The notes under the pieces are model-generated. The model saw only the letters and a program-made list of their open reading frames with translations. It was not told the origin of the DNA and did not search any database. Shown here piece after piece: positions 35,421 through 44,213 of a stretch of DNA of 64,000 nt (positions within the stretch are counted from its first letter, which is position 1; each line of letters opens with the position of its first letter). A program made the position numbers and the translations under genes. The DNA comes from Gemmatimonadales bacterium (GTDB taxonomy: Bacteria > Gemmatimonadota > Gemmatimonadetes > Gemmatimonadales > GWC2-71-9), in the NCBI GenBank assembly GCA_036279355.1, contig DASUJH010000025.1, positions 17,856-81,855 of the forward strand, given 5' to 3'.

Positions 35421-35876
35421 CTACGCCGCCTTCGCCACCTCGGACGTGCAGTTGGGGCACCGGCGCGCGGCCAGCGGAATCGGGGTGGCGCAGTAGGGGC
35501 AGTCCCGGGTGTTGGGCGCCGCCACGGGTGCCGGCGGATACAGCTTGACCGCCGCCCGCATCACCATGAACACCGCAAAGCCGATGATGAGGAACGAGAC
35601 GATCGCGTTGATGAAGACGCCGTAGTTGAGCGTCACCGCGCCGGCCGCCTTGGCGTCGGCGAGAGCGGCGTAGGGCCCCGCCGCCTTGGCGCCTTCCTTG
35701 AGGACGATGAAGAGATTGGAGAAGTCGACGTTGCCCAGCGCGAGGCCGATCGGCGGCATGATGATGTCGTTGACCAGCGAAGAGACCACCGTGCCGAACG
35801 CCGCGCCGATGATGACGCCGATGGCGAGGTCCAGCACGTTCCCGCGCAAAATGAAGGCCTTGAAGTCCTTGAGCAT
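35421..35876 (-). CDS. mscL: Large-conductance mechanosensitive channel with zinc-ribbon tail
   Basis: 151 residues. TM1 follows FKAFILRGNVLDLAIGVIIG with the pore-lining segment AAFGTVVSSLVNDIIMPPIG; TM2 is GVFINAIVSFLIIGFAVFMV. It opens under membrane tension to release solutes after osmotic downshock. Instead of only the usual C-terminal helix, the last 30 residues carry two CxxC pairs (CPYCATPIPLAARRCPNC), a zinc-ribbon-like tail. The ATG is the family start; the longer frame upstream is not coding. Confidence 0.92.
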   Translation of the reverse strand: MLKDFKAFILRGNVLDLAIGVIIGAAFGTVVSSLVNDIIMPPIGLALGNVDFSNLFIVLKEGAKAAGPYAALADAKAAGAVTLNYGVFINAIVSFLIIGFAVFMVMRAAVKLYPPAPVAAPNTRDCPYCATPIPLAARRCPNCTSEVAKAA

Positions 35877-35952
35877 CGCCCGCGCTCCGACGAGATAGGG
35901 GGAGGCATACGATACGCCGCGGGGCGGGCGGGCGTAAGAGCCGCGCACTCCG

Positions 35953-37233
35953 TCACCGCTCGGCCGGACGACCACTCCCGCATGCGGCGGCGCGATCGAG
36001 CAGCAGCCTGCGCTCCCTCGAGTTGCGGGTGAGCGAGGCGGCACGCTCGAACTCCGCTCGTGCCTCGTCCGCGCGGCCGAGCTTGGCGAGGAGGTCGCCG
36101 CGCACACTCGGCAACAGGTAATAGCTCTCGAGCGCGGGATCCGATGCGAGTCCATCAACGACCGCCAGCGCCGCCGCCGGCCCGAACGCCATGCCGACCG
36201 CGACGGCGCGGTTGAGCTCTACCACGGGGGATGGATCGATGCGGGCCAGCGCCTCGTAAAGCGCCACGATCCGTACCCAATCGGTTTCCTCCGCGGTCCG
36301 GGCGCGCGCGTGGCATGCGGCGATCGCCGCTTGCAGCGCGTACGGCCCGGGCGCATCGCTCGTCCGCTCGGCGCGCTCGAGCGCGCCGAGCCCGCGACGA
36401 ATGAGAAGCTGGTCCCAACGCCCGCGGTCCTGGTCGAGCAGCAGGATCGGCGCACCCGACGGGTCGACTCTGGCGCGGAATCGCGACGCCTGGATCTCCA
36501 TCAGCGCCTCGAGCCCGTGGACCTCCGATTCCCCGGGTGCCAGCTCGGCCAGGATGCGGCCCAGGCGGAGCGCGTCGTCCGAGAGCGCGGGACGCACCCA
36601 GTCATCGCCCGCCGTGGCCGAGTAGCCTTCGTTGAAGATGAGGTAGATGACCTCGAGCACCGACGAGAGCCGCGCGGCCAGCTCGTCGCCGCGCGGCACC
36701 TCGAAGGCAACGCGTGTTTCAGCCAGCGTGCGCTTGGCCCGGACGATCCTCTGCGCAATCGTCGTGGCGGGGACGAGAAACGCGCGCGCGATCTCGTCGG
36801 TCGTGAGGCCGCCCAGGAGGCGGAGGGTGAGCGCGGCTCGGGCCTCGGCCGAGAGCACGGGGTGACACGTGGTGAATATGAGGCGGAGGATGTCGTCGCC
36901 GACCGGATCGTCAAGGGCGGCGTCGAGATCGGGCGCGGCCAGCTCCCGCCCAGTTTGGAGCTCGTGGCCGAGTTGATCGTGCTTCCGCTCGAGCATTCGG
37001 TTTCGGCGGAATTGATCGATGGCGCGCCGCTTGGCGGCCGTCATGAGCCAGGCGCCGGGGTTTTCCGGAATGCCCGATGCGGGCCACCGCTCGAGCGCCG
37101 CCACCAGCGCATCCTGTGCGAGATCCTCGGCCAGCCCGACGTCTCCCACCATCCGCGCCAGCCCGGCGATGAGCCGGGCCGATTCGATCCGCCAGACGGC
37201 GTCGATAGCGCGGTGGGTGTCGGGAGCCGTCAC
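35953..37233 (-). CDS. ECF RNA polymerase sigma factor, ECF42-like with TPR-type C-terminus
   Basis: About 426 residues. Sigma region 2 (ARLIAGLARMVGDVGLAEDL, AWLMTAAKRRAIDQFRRNRM) and region 4 (ARAALTLRLLGGLTTDEIAR) lie in the first 185 residues. The C-terminal 200 residues (EVIYLIFNEGYSATAG onward) are the helical extension typical of DUF6596/ECF42 factors, which lack an anti-sigma factor. ECF42 genes usually neighbour DGPF (YCII-related) proteins, and one lies 660 bases away on the same strand. The GTG giving VTAPDTHRA is chosen; a TTG three codons earlier is possible. Confidence 0.88.
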   Translation of the reverse strand: MTAPDTHRAIDAVWRIESARLIAGLARMVGDVGLAEDLAQDALVAALERWPASGIPENPGAWLMTAAKRRAIDQFRRNRMLERKHDQLGHELQTGRELAAPDLDAALDDPVGDDILRLIFTTCHPVLSAEARAALTLRLLGGLTTDEIARAFLVPATTIAQRIVRAKRTLAETRVAFEVPRGDELAARLSSVLEVIYLIFNEGYSATAGDDWVRPALSDDALRLGRILAELAPGESEVHGLEALMEIQASRFRARVDPSGAPILLLDQDRGRWDQLLIRRGLGALERAERTSDAPGPYALQAAIAACHARARTAEETDWVRIVALYEALARIDPSPVVELNRAVAVGMAFGPAAALAVVDGLASDPALESYYLLPSVRGDLLAKLGRADEARAEFERAASLTRNSRERRLLLDRAAACGSGRPAER

Positions 37234-37351
37234 GGCTCCCAATCACACCACGCCCGAGCACGAGGGCAAGCCCGCGCCGTGAGGGCTCATTGAATCGTGC
37301 GACACCCCGCCCTACCATTGATCCGCCCAGCATCTTTCAGGAGACTGTCCC

Positions 37352-37885
37352 GTGACCCCTGCGCGTCGAGCAGCAGCCGCGCCCTCGCTCTCGCCGGTCG
37401 AGCTGCTGTTCTCGGATTTCGCAAACGAGCATGCGCTCACCCGCCGCATGCTCGAGCGCTTCCCCGATTCCGACCCGGCTTGGCGTCCCCACCCCAAGTC
37501 CAGGACCGTCGCCGAGCTCGCGACCCACGTCGCGGCCATCATCAACCGCGGCTGGGTGATTCTCGAGACCGACACGATCGAGGCCAGAGAGCGGTCGCGA
37601 TTGGCCCCGATCGAGTCGGCCGCGCGTCTCGTCGAGTTCTTCGACGCCAGCGTGGCTCGCTTCACTGCTGCGCTCGCCGCGACCGACTTCGACGCGCTCA
37701 AGCGCCCGTGGGAGCTCAGTCTGGCCGGGCGTGTCGTCGCCACATACCCCAAGCGGGTGGCGCTCCGGGTGGTCATGATGAGTCATCTCATCCACCACCG
37801 CGGCCAGCTCGGCGTGTACTACCGGCTGCTGGGCATCCCGATCCCGGCCCTCTACGGCCCCTCCGCGGACGAGTCGGTGCTCTGA
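37352..37885 (+). CDS. DinB-family metalloprotein
   Basis: 177 residues, four-helix DinB/YfiT fold. The His ligands sit in VAELATHVAAIIN and MSHLIHHRGQLGVYYRLLG, the latter being the hallmark DinB C-terminal motif. The family includes thiol-dependent transferases and proteins of unknown role. The GTG start has AGGAG ten bases upstream. It lies between an ECF42-like sigma gene and a DGPF gene, both on the opposite strand, and may be a target of that sigma factor. Confidence 0.85.
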   Translation: MTPARRAAAAPSLSPVELLFSDFANEHALTRRMLERFPDSDPAWRPHPKSRTVAELATHVAAIINRGWVILETDTIEARERSRLAPIESAARLVEFFDASVARFTAALAATDFDALKRPWELSLAGRVVATYPKRVALRVVMMSHLIHHRGQLGVYYRLLGIPIPALYGPSADESVL

Positions 37886-37895
37886 CCGCCTTGGC

Positions 37896-38327
37896 CTAGC
37901 GCTTCGCCTTCGCCGCCATCTGCTCGCCGAGGCGCTTCTCCTGCTCGCGCAGCTCGGGGGTGAGCGCCGGGCCGAAGTCCTCCGCCTCGAACACCTGGCG
38001 GATCTCGAGCACGGATTCCTCGCCCGTGGGGTTGGGGCAGCGCTTCGCCCACTCGATCGCCTCGTCCAGCGACTTCACCTGCCAGAGCCAGAATCCGGCG
38101 ACCAGCTCCTTGGTTTCGGTGAACGGCCCGTCAATCACGGTCCGCTTGCTGCCCGAAAATTTGACCCGCGCACCCTTCGAGCTCGGCTGCAGGCCCTCAC
38201 CGGCCAGCATGATGCCGGCTTTGACCAATTCCTCGTTGTACTTGCCCATTGCGGCCAGCAGCTCGTGGCTGGGCAGCACGCCGGCCTCGGTGTTCTTGTC
38301 CGCTTTGACGATCACCATGACGCGCAT
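37896..38327 (-). CDS. YCII-related (DGPF) protein
   Basis: 143 residues with the diagnostic TVIDGPFTETKELVAGFWLW motif and N-terminal MRVMVIVKADKNTEAG. These small ferredoxin-fold proteins are standard neighbours of ECF42 sigma factors and are thought to be their targets or partners. A GAGGAG precedes the ATG. The stop faces the DinB stop ten bases away. Confidence 0.9.
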   Translation of the reverse strand: MRVMVIVKADKNTEAGVLPSHELLAAMGKYNEELVKAGIMLAGEGLQPSSKGARVKFSGSKRTVIDGPFTETKELVAGFWLWQVKSLDEAIEWAKRCPNPTGEESVLEIRQVFEAEDFGPALTPELREQEKRLGEQMAAKAKR

Positions 38328-38621
38328 TGGCGTATCTCCTCTTCAGGTTGGAGTCGGGAGCCGGGCCCGCGGATCTGCTGTCGCGGGCTTTTCCGGACTC
38401 TACCCTGGCGTCGATCTAGGCGCCGCCGGATCGACATCCGGCCCTCCCGCCCGGTGAATCCCGGCCCTCCCCGCCCCCGTATGGCGTACCCCGCGCCCGG
38501 ACGAGTAAGTTATCCGACCCCATCGAGAACCCGTCGCGCTCGGAAAGCGGTGTCGAGTTTCCGCTTCTCCGATCGACGATTCATTGTCCAAGGGCCGTGC
38601 AACGTGCACAAGGAGTGAGCC

Positions 38622-39806
38622 ATGCCAGGAATGAGCGGCGTACGAGTGCTGGTCGGCACGCGCAAGGGCGCGTTCATCCTGACCGCCGACGGGAAGCGCG
38701 ATCGCTGGGACGTGAGCGGTCCGCATTTCGGCGGCTGGGAGGTGTACCACCTCAAGGGCTCGCCCGCCGATCCAAACCGGCTCTACGCGTCACAATCGAG
38801 CGCCTGGTTCGGGCAGATCATCCAGCGATCGAGCGACGGCGGCAAGACGTGGGAGGTGCCAGGCGGGGAAAAAATCCCGGGGCCGACCGACATGCCGGGC
38901 GGAGTGAGCAACAAGTTCGCCTACGATACCTCGGAGAAAACCGGCAAGCCGCTCACCACGCACCAATGGTATGACGGCACGCAGCACCCGTGGGAATTCA
39001 AGCGCGTGTGGCACCTGGAGCCCTCGCCGACCGATCCCGATGCAGTCTATGCCGGCGTGGAAGACGCCGCGCTGTTCCGCACGACCGATGGCGCCCGCTC
39101 ATGGCACGAGCTGCCCGGCCTCCGCGGCCACGCCACGGGGCCCAAGTGGGCGCCCGGCGCCGGCGGGATGTGCCTCCACACCGTCGTGCTCGACCCCACC
39201 AACCCCGCGCGCATGTACATCGCGATCTCGGCCGCGGGCGCGTTCCGCACCGACGACGGGGGCAAGAGCTGGCGCCCGATCAATCGCGGCTTGCGCTCCC
39301 AGTACATTCCGGACCCGGAGGCCGAAGTGGGCCACTGCGTCCACCGGATCGCGATGCACCCTTCGCGGCCCGACGTGCTCTTCATGCAGAAACACTGGGA
39401 CGTGATGCGGAGCGACAACGCCGGCGACCAGTGGACCGAGGTGAGCGGCGATCTGCCCACCGACTTCGGCTTCGTGATCGACGTGCACGCGCACGAGCCG
39501 GAGACCATCTACGTGGTCCCGATCAAGAGCGACTCGGAGCACTACCCGATGGATGGCAAGCTGCGCGTGTTCCGGAGCCGCACCGGCGGCTGCGACTGGG
39601 AGCCGCTCACGAAAGGCCTGCCCCAGTCGGACTGCTACGTCAACGTGCTGCGCGACGCGATGGCGGTGGACAAGCTGGATCCCTGCGGCGTGTATTTCGG
39701 CACCACCGGCGGGCAGGTGTACGCCTCGGCCGACGCCGGCGACCGCTGGTCGCCCATCGTGCGCGATCTGCCGCCGGTGCTCTCGGTCGAGGTGCAGACG
39801 CTCTGA
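38622..39806 (+). CDS. BNR/WD40-like beta-propeller glycosyl-hydrolase-fold protein
   Basis: 394 residues without a signal peptide. Asp-box (BNR) type repeats are clear: [68 protein letters not shown]. The fold is that of sialidases and photosystem-assembly-type propellers, but the name exo-sialidase would be misleading, since no catalytic Arg triad is verifiable here. It binds or acts on an unknown target in the cytoplasm. AAGGAG precedes the ATG. Its stop overlaps the start of a MoaD/ThiS-like gene, a pairing that recurs in other genomes. Confidence 0.85.
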   Translation: MPGMSGVRVLVGTRKGAFILTADGKRDRWDVSGPHFGGWEVYHLKGSPADPNRLYASQSSAWFGQIIQRSSDGGKTWEVPGGEKIPGPTDMPGGVSNKFAYDTSEKTGKPLTTHQWYDGTQHPWEFKRVWHLEPSPTDPDAVYAGVEDAALFRTTDGARSWHELPGLRGHATGPKWAPGAGGMCLHTVVLDPTNPARMYIAISAAGAFRTDDGGKSWRPINRGLRSQYIPDPEAEVGHCVHRIAMHPSRPDVLFMQKHWDVMRSDNAGDQWTEVSGDLPTDFGFVIDVHAHEPETIYVVPIKSDSEHYPMDGKLRVFRSRTGGCDWEPLTKGLPQSDCYVNVLRDAMAVDKLDPCGVYFGTTGGQVYASADAGDRWSPIVRDLPPVLSVEVQTL

Positions 39807-40102
39807 TGATCCGGGTGGAATTGCCCCAGCACCTGCGCACGCTCGCGCGGGTGGGCGGTGCCGTGGAGCTCGAGGTCGCAGGACCCGCCACGCAGCGCTC
39901 GGTGCTCGACGCGCTCGAGGCGACCTATCCGGTGCTCCGCGGCACCATCCGCGACCACGTCACCCAGCGGCGGCGGCCGTTCGTGCGCTTCTTTGCCTGC
40001 GAGGAGGATCTCTCCCACGAATCGCCGGACGCGCCGCTGCCGGAGCCCGTGGCACGCGGCGCCGAACCGTTCCTCGTCGTCGGGGCGACGGCGGGCGGGT
40101 AG
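39806..40102 (+). CDS. MoaD/ThiS-family ubiquitin-like protein
   Basis: 98 residues. [18 protein letters not shown] begins a beta-grasp fold, followed by a [15 protein letters not shown] helix. The protein ends in Gly-Gly, the residue pair that ThiS and MoaD use to carry sulfur as a thiocarboxylate. The ATG overlaps the propeller stop as TGATG, so the two are translationally linked. The sulfur acceptor, if any, is unknown. Confidence 0.82.
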   Translation: MIRVELPQHLRTLARVGGAVELEVAGPATQRSVLDALEATYPVLRGTIRDHVTQRRRPFVRFFACEEDLSHESPDAPLPEPVARGAEPFLVVGATAGG

Positions 40103-40412
40103 GGCCGCCGGTCCGGCAGAGCCGTTTCGCCGCTCCGAGCACGGGCGCCTCTGTCGGGGGCGCCCGCTGCGCGAATCCAACCTGTCTCAACCCAACTCAG
40201 CGACCACGCCAACACTTGCAGGTCGGTTCGATGCCCGCGGGACTCGCACGCCGAGCACGACCGCTGGCGAGGAACTTGCCTTTTCGCTCGGCGATCGCGC
40301 GATGGCAATCGCGAAGCATCCGCGACTCTCGCGGAACTCGCGTGCGGCCGTGCAGAGCGCATGACGCGCAAACTGCTGCATCGCTCGATGAGCCCCGCTC
40401 CGGAGAGGCACC
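40103..40412. other. 310-base intergenic stretch with no gene
   Basis: Both strands were read for tRNA arms, short ORFs with ribosome sites and promoters. Only a GC-rich hairpin near the start and, at the end, the GGAGAGG ribosome site of the next gene are visible. A GGTTCGATGCC string resembles a tRNA T-arm, but the stem does not pair. Confidence 0.6.
40142..40166 (+). terminator. GC hairpin after the MoaD-like gene
   Basis: CGGGCGCC and GGCGCCCG form an 8-bp perfect stem with a nine-base loop, 40 bases after the stop. No T tract follows, so it is a weak terminator candidate. Confidence 0.45.
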
Positions 40413-41468
40413 GTGTTCGACCCGACAATGCACCGATTGCCCCGCCGCCGGTTCATGGTGACGGCGGTCGTTGTGGTCTGGCTCGGCGTGGCGGCGCGAT
40501 ATCCGGAGCGGGCTTCCGCGCGATCGACGGCAGCCACCGCATCTCCGACCGGCGCGAACGTCGACCTCGCCGGCGTGCGGGCGGGCGTCACGAGCACGGC
40601 GCCCCGGCCCGCGGCGCCGGTGGCCGCGATCGGCTCCGCTCCTCGTGCGCGCGGCACCACACCAGCCAACTGGCCCGTCGGTCCGGCGCCGCTTCCCGGG
40701 GCGATGTTTCCGGGCCATCGCATCGTCGCCTACTACGGGAATCCGTATTCCAAGCGCATGGGCATCCTGGGCGAGCTGCCGCCCGACTCGATGATGGCGA
40801 GCCTGCGCCGCACCGCCGCCGAGTGGGCGCGGGCAGACACGGCCCTGACGGTAATGCCGGCGCTCCACCTCATCGTGACCGTAGCGCAGGGCGCGGCGGG
40901 ACGGGACGGCGGGCACCGGCTGCGGATGCCGGACAGCCTGATCGACCAGGTGGCCGGCTGGGCGGAGGCCAATCACTGGCTCATGTTTCTCGACGTGCAG
41001 GTGGGCCACAGCAGCGTGGAGGCCGAGCTGCCAAGGCTCGTGCCGTACCTCGCGCGCCCGTACGTGCATCTGGCGCTCGATCCGGAGTTCGCGATGAAGG
41101 ACGGCTCCGCGCCGGGCCGGCGGATCGGCACGATGGACGCACGCGAGGTGAACTACGCCGCCCACATGCTCGAGCACCTGGTGGACAGCCTGCATATCCC
41201 ACCCAAGGTGCTGGTGGTGCACCGCTTCACTCAGCGAATGCTCACCGGCTACGACCGGATCGAGCTGGACCCGCGGGTGCAGGTGGTGATCGACATGGAC
41301 GGTTTCGGCGATCGGCCGCTCAAGCGGAGCGTGTACCGCGACTTCATCGTGAAGGAACCGGTGCAGTTCACCGGGTTCAAGCTCTTCTTCAAGAATGACC
41401 GACCGATGATGACGCCGGAGGCGGTGCTCACGCTGTCACCGAATCCGGTGTACATCCAGTACCAGTAG
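40413..41468 (+). CDS. Membrane-anchored glycosidase-like (TIM-barrel) protein of unknown function
   Basis: 351 residues. The N-terminus has a hydrophobic segment after basic residues (RRRFMVTAVVVVWLGVAARY), a signal or anchor. An Ala/Pro-rich linker and then a domain from about residue 100 (FPGHRIVAYYGNPYSKRMGI) follow, with strands LIVTVAQGAAGRD, WLMFLDVQVGHSS, VHLALDPEF, VLVVHRFTQRM and VVIDMDGFG. This pattern suggests a barrel hydrolase fold with acidic strand ends. The protein is probably extracytoplasmic. No family name is certain. GGAGAGG precedes the GTG; an ATG five codons later is possible. Confidence 0.65.
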   Translation: MFDPTMHRLPRRRFMVTAVVVVWLGVAARYPERASARSTAATASPTGANVDLAGVRAGVTSTAPRPAAPVAAIGSAPRARGTTPANWPVGPAPLPGAMFPGHRIVAYYGNPYSKRMGILGELPPDSMMASLRRTAAEWARADTALTVMPALHLIVTVAQGAAGRDGGHRLRMPDSLIDQVAGWAEANHWLMFLDVQVGHSSVEAELPRLVPYLARPYVHLALDPEFAMKDGSAPGRRIGTMDAREVNYAAHMLEHLVDSLHIPPKVLVVHRFTQRMLTGYDRIELDPRVQVVIDMDGFGDRPLKRSVYRDFIVKEPVQFTGFKLFFKNDRPMMTPEAVLTLSPNPVYIQYQ

Positions 41469-41482
41469 CGGAGGCTCGACTC

Positions 41483-41941
41483 GTGCCCGTTGCCCGGCCA
41501 CTCGTCCCCGTCGCGGTGAACGCGATTGCCGGCGCCGCCATCGTGGCGCGCGCAGGCTATCTCCACTGGCGTGGCAGGCGCACTCGGCACTGGCCGTCCA
41601 CGGCGGGGCGCCTCACCGATGCGTACGTCCTCAAGTATCACCACATGCGGAGCGGGCCCGGCTACGGGGCCCGGGTCGAGTACGAGTACGACGTGGGCGG
41701 CCGGCGATACAGGGCAAGCCAGCGGGTGATCGGCGCGGTAGAGTACGCGACGCCCGCGCGCGCGAGCGCCGAGCTGGCCGATCTCGAGCATGCGCCGCTC
41801 CGGGTGTACTACGATCCGGCGAATCCGGCTGATGCGGTACTCCGGCCCGGAATTGCGCCCGTGGCGCGGCGGCTCGCGCTCGGCGGCGTGGCGCTGCTCG
41901 CGGTGGGAGTCTGGTTCTGGTGGCGGGCGATGGGAGGGTGA
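41483..41941 (+). CDS. DUF3592 membrane protein
   Basis: 152 residues. An N-terminal hydrophobic segment (VPVAVNAIAGAAIVARAGYL), a central beta-rich domain (ARVEYEYDVGGRRYRASQRV, then LRVYYDPANPADAVLRPG) and a C-terminal helix (LALGGVALLAVGVWFWW) match the DUF3592 layout. Function is unknown in the family. GGAGG lies about nine bases before the GTG start. It follows the glycosidase-like gene by 14 bases and may be co-transcribed. Confidence 0.82.
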   Translation: MPVARPLVPVAVNAIAGAAIVARAGYLHWRGRRTRHWPSTAGRLTDAYVLKYHHMRSGPGYGARVEYEYDVGGRRYRASQRVIGAVEYATPARASAELADLEHAPLRVYYDPANPADAVLRPGIAPVARRLALGGVALLAVGVWFWWRAMGG

Positions 41942-41981
41942 CCGCGCCCGACGGCCGCGGCGAGCTGGCGATCCGCCGCGC

Positions 41982-43265
41982 TCAGAACTTCGCCGATACC
42001 CACCACACGGCCAGCCAGAGCGCGGCCCCCGCCATGACGACGGCGGCGATCCCGGTGAGCAGATTGAGCACCCAGCCGTTCGTGTGCTCTCCCATCACCG
42101 CGGAATTGTTCGCCACGAGCAGCACCACGAACAGAAACGGCGGCGCCAGGATACCGTTCACCACGGCCGAGCCGAAGAGCATCGTCACCGGACTCACCCC
42201 GGTGAAGTCCCCCGCCACAGCGATGAGGATGCCCGCCGCAATGACGGCGTAGAAGAGGGGCGCGCCCTTCACCCTGTCGGTCATGCTGGCCGGTCGATTC
42301 GCGAGCGCCGCGACCGCGAAGGCAGACCCTCCGGTGAGCGTCGGCACCGCGAGCAGGCCGGTGCCGATGAGCCCCACCGAGAAGAGAAATGTCCCGATCC
42401 CGCTGCCGATCGGCTGCAGCGCCTGCGCCGCCTCGCGCGCGGTGCCGATGTCGCGGTTTCCGGCGGGATAGAGCGTGGCGCCCGCGGCGATGATGATGAA
42501 GAAGCCGATGAGCTGCGAGGCGACCATGCCGATGATCGTGTCCAGGCGCGCGCCCGGCGCTTCGGCCGGCCCGGTGCGTCGCCGCGCGGCAAGCGTGGTC
42601 CGCCCCTTCTGGATCTCCTCGTCCACCTCCTCCGCCGATTGCCACACGAAGAGATAGGGCGAGATCGTCGTCCCGAACACGCCGACAAAGGTCACCAGGT
42701 AGTCGTACGAATGCCGGAGGCCCGGCACGAACGTGCGGTGCAGCACGCGGCCCCAGTCCGGTCCCGCCATCACTCCCGCGAAGAGATAGCCGAAGAGCGC
42801 GAGGGCGAGCCACTTGAGGGAATCGGTGAGCAACCTGTAGCTGCCGAAGACGACGACGCCGATGAGAATCGCGCCGGCGATCGGCACGAATACCGTCTTG
42901 GACACGCCGGTGAGGAGCTCCGCACCCGCCGCGATTCCGGCGATGTCGGCGGCGGCGGTGATCGTGTTCGCGATGACGAGCAGCACGACGACGACCCACA
43001 GGAGCCAGCGCGGATAGTGGTCGCGCAGCACGCGCGCCAGATTGCGGCCGCTCATGAGGCCGATCCGGGCGCACGTATACTGCACCCCGATCATGAGCGG
43101 AATCTGAAAGAGGGCGGTCCAGAGCAGTCCGTATTGAAAGGCCGCGCCGGCCTGCGAATACGTCGTGATGCCCGCGGGGTCATCGTCCGCGGCGCCGGTG
43201 ATGAGCCCGGGGCCGAGGGTCCGCAGGATCTTGCGGAGCGGACCGCCCTGCTTCGAATCCGCCAT
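41982..43265 (-). CDS. Nramp-related divalent metal transporter with altered metal site
   Basis: About 427 residues with eleven or so helices. TM1 reads GAADDDPAGITTYSQAG. The DPG motif of Nramp is DPA, and the TM6 MPH motif is replaced by TTISPYLFVWQSAEEVDEE. These changes are those of the Nramp-related group, some of which carry magnesium rather than manganese or iron. The metal cannot be told from sequence. The ATG has GGGAGG seven bases upstream; the longer frame reads into the divergent lipoprotein promoter. Confidence 0.82.
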   Translation of the reverse strand: MADSKQGGPLRKILRTLGPGLITGAADDDPAGITTYSQAGAAFQYGLLWTALFQIPLMIGVQYTCARIGLMSGRNLARVLRDHYPRWLLWVVVVLLVIANTITAAADIAGIAAGAELLTGVSKTVFVPIAGAILIGVVVFGSYRLLTDSLKWLALALFGYLFAGVMAGPDWGRVLHRTFVPGLRHSYDYLVTFVGVFGTTISPYLFVWQSAEEVDEEIQKGRTTLAARRRTGPAEAPGARLDTIIGMVASQLIGFFIIIAAGATLYPAGNRDIGTAREAAQALQPIGSGIGTFLFSVGLIGTGLLAVPTLTGGSAFAVAALANRPASMTDRVKGAPLFYAVIAAGILIAVAGDFTGVSPVTMLFGSAVVNGILAPPFLFVVLLVANNSAVMGEHTNGWVLNLLTGIAAVVMAGAALWLAVWWVSAKF

Positions 43266-43390
43266 GCCACCTCCCGCGGGTGCGGTCGTCCGGCGCTTGC
43301 GATCTCCGCCGGCCCTCAAGAATACTCCGAGCGCCGGCCGGCCGGGCAGCGCGCCCGGTTCCGACCCGGACTCGGCGCAAGGAGACGACG

Positions 43391-43900
43391 ATGCCAGGGA
43401 TGTCAGTGCCGCTGCATGCGGTCGCCGCGGCGATCGCGATTGCAACCGCGGCCTGCGGTGGAAAAGGAAGCGGCGGAGGGCAACAATCCGGCGCCCAGCC
43501 GGTCGACACCGCGGCCGAAGCCAAGCTCATCCGCGACCTCGATAACGAGTGGCAACGCCGCATCCACGACCAGGACACGGCGCTCGTCACCATCATCTAC
43601 GGCGACCACGCCGCGCTGCTGCCGCCCGATGCCCCATCGGTCGAAGGCCGCTCGGCGATCGCCTCGTTTTACCGGGACCTGTTCAACCGCCCGAATTTCT
43701 CGCTCACCTTCGAGTCGACGCAGTCGGAAGTCGGCGAGGGCGGCAAGATGGCCTTCGAGCGCGGCACCTACCGGCTCACCGTGGGCCCGTCGGATCGAAA
43801 GCAGACCGAGCAGGGCAAGTATCTCGTCGTCTGGAAGAAGGTCGATGGCCGCTGGCGGGTCGTGGCGGACATGTTCAGCCGCAACCAGGGGCCGCGCTGA
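43391..43900 (+). CDS. SnoaL/DUF4440-like lipoprotein
   Basis: 169 residues. The N-terminus ends in a lipobox (IATAACGG), so it is an anchored lipoprotein. The body is a cone-shaped NTF2-like domain: KLIRDLDNEWQRRIHDQDTA, then IYGDHAALLPPDAPSVEGRS and AIASFYRDLFNR, then VWKKVDGRWRVVADMFS. Such domains bind or isomerise small molecules. AAGGAG precedes the ATG. It is divergent from the Nramp-like gene. Confidence 0.82.
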   Translation: MPGMSVPLHAVAAAIAIATAACGGKGSGGGQQSGAQPVDTAAEAKLIRDLDNEWQRRIHDQDTALVTIIYGDHAALLPPDAPSVEGRSAIASFYRDLFNRPNFSLTFESTQSEVGEGGKMAFERGTYRLTVGPSDRKQTEQGKYLVVWKKVDGRWRVVADMFSRNQGPR

Positions 43901-43929
43901 CGGCCGGCCGCCACGTTGCGGGGCCCGGC

Positions 43930-44112
43930 GTGATTTCTGGAGCGCGCGGGCCTGGCGCGCAGCCGCCGCCACCCGCACCATCGCGTCGGCTTCGCCGCTG
44001 CGGCCGAGTGCGCGGAGCACCGGCGCGTAGCCATCGCGCGTCGACCTGATCTCGGGACTGTCGGCCGGGAGCGCGCGCATCTGGAGCGCGAGCGCGCGCC
44101 GAATAAATGCGC
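43930..44112 (-). pseudogene. Remnant of a TPR protein
   Basis: A minus-strand frame with no start reads RRALALQMRALPADSPEI then YAPVLRALGRSGEADAM and AAAARQARALQ. This is one tetratricopeptide unit of the kind found at the C-termini of Ser/Thr kinases and TPR proteins in this phylum. It has no usable start, and no native stop between it and the end of the opposite-strand gene. It is a short relic in an otherwise geneless 300-base gap; the call rests on pattern alone. Confidence 0.35.
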
Positions 44113-44148
44113 CAGGACGGCGCGACCCGACGCCGCCCCCGGCGGCCG

Positions 44149-44190
44149 CCTGTCCGGCCGTCCGCCTGTCCGCCCGTCCGCCTGTGCCCC
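44149..44190. repeat. CCGCCTGTCCG-type short repeat
   Basis: About four units of the type CTGTCCGCCCGTCCGC, the same family as the runs at 19919-20025 and 29833-29862. It sits directly before the MFS transporter start region. Confidence 0.6.
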
Positions 44191-44213
44191 ATATTCCCGC
44201 CGTGCCCCCAGAC

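Noticed and set aside
40190..40260. A possible tRNA, from a GGTTCGATGCC string like a T-arm and a translated string like those seen over tRNA genes
   Set aside because: The five-base T stem does not pair, and no acceptor or anticodon arm could be folded around it on either strand.
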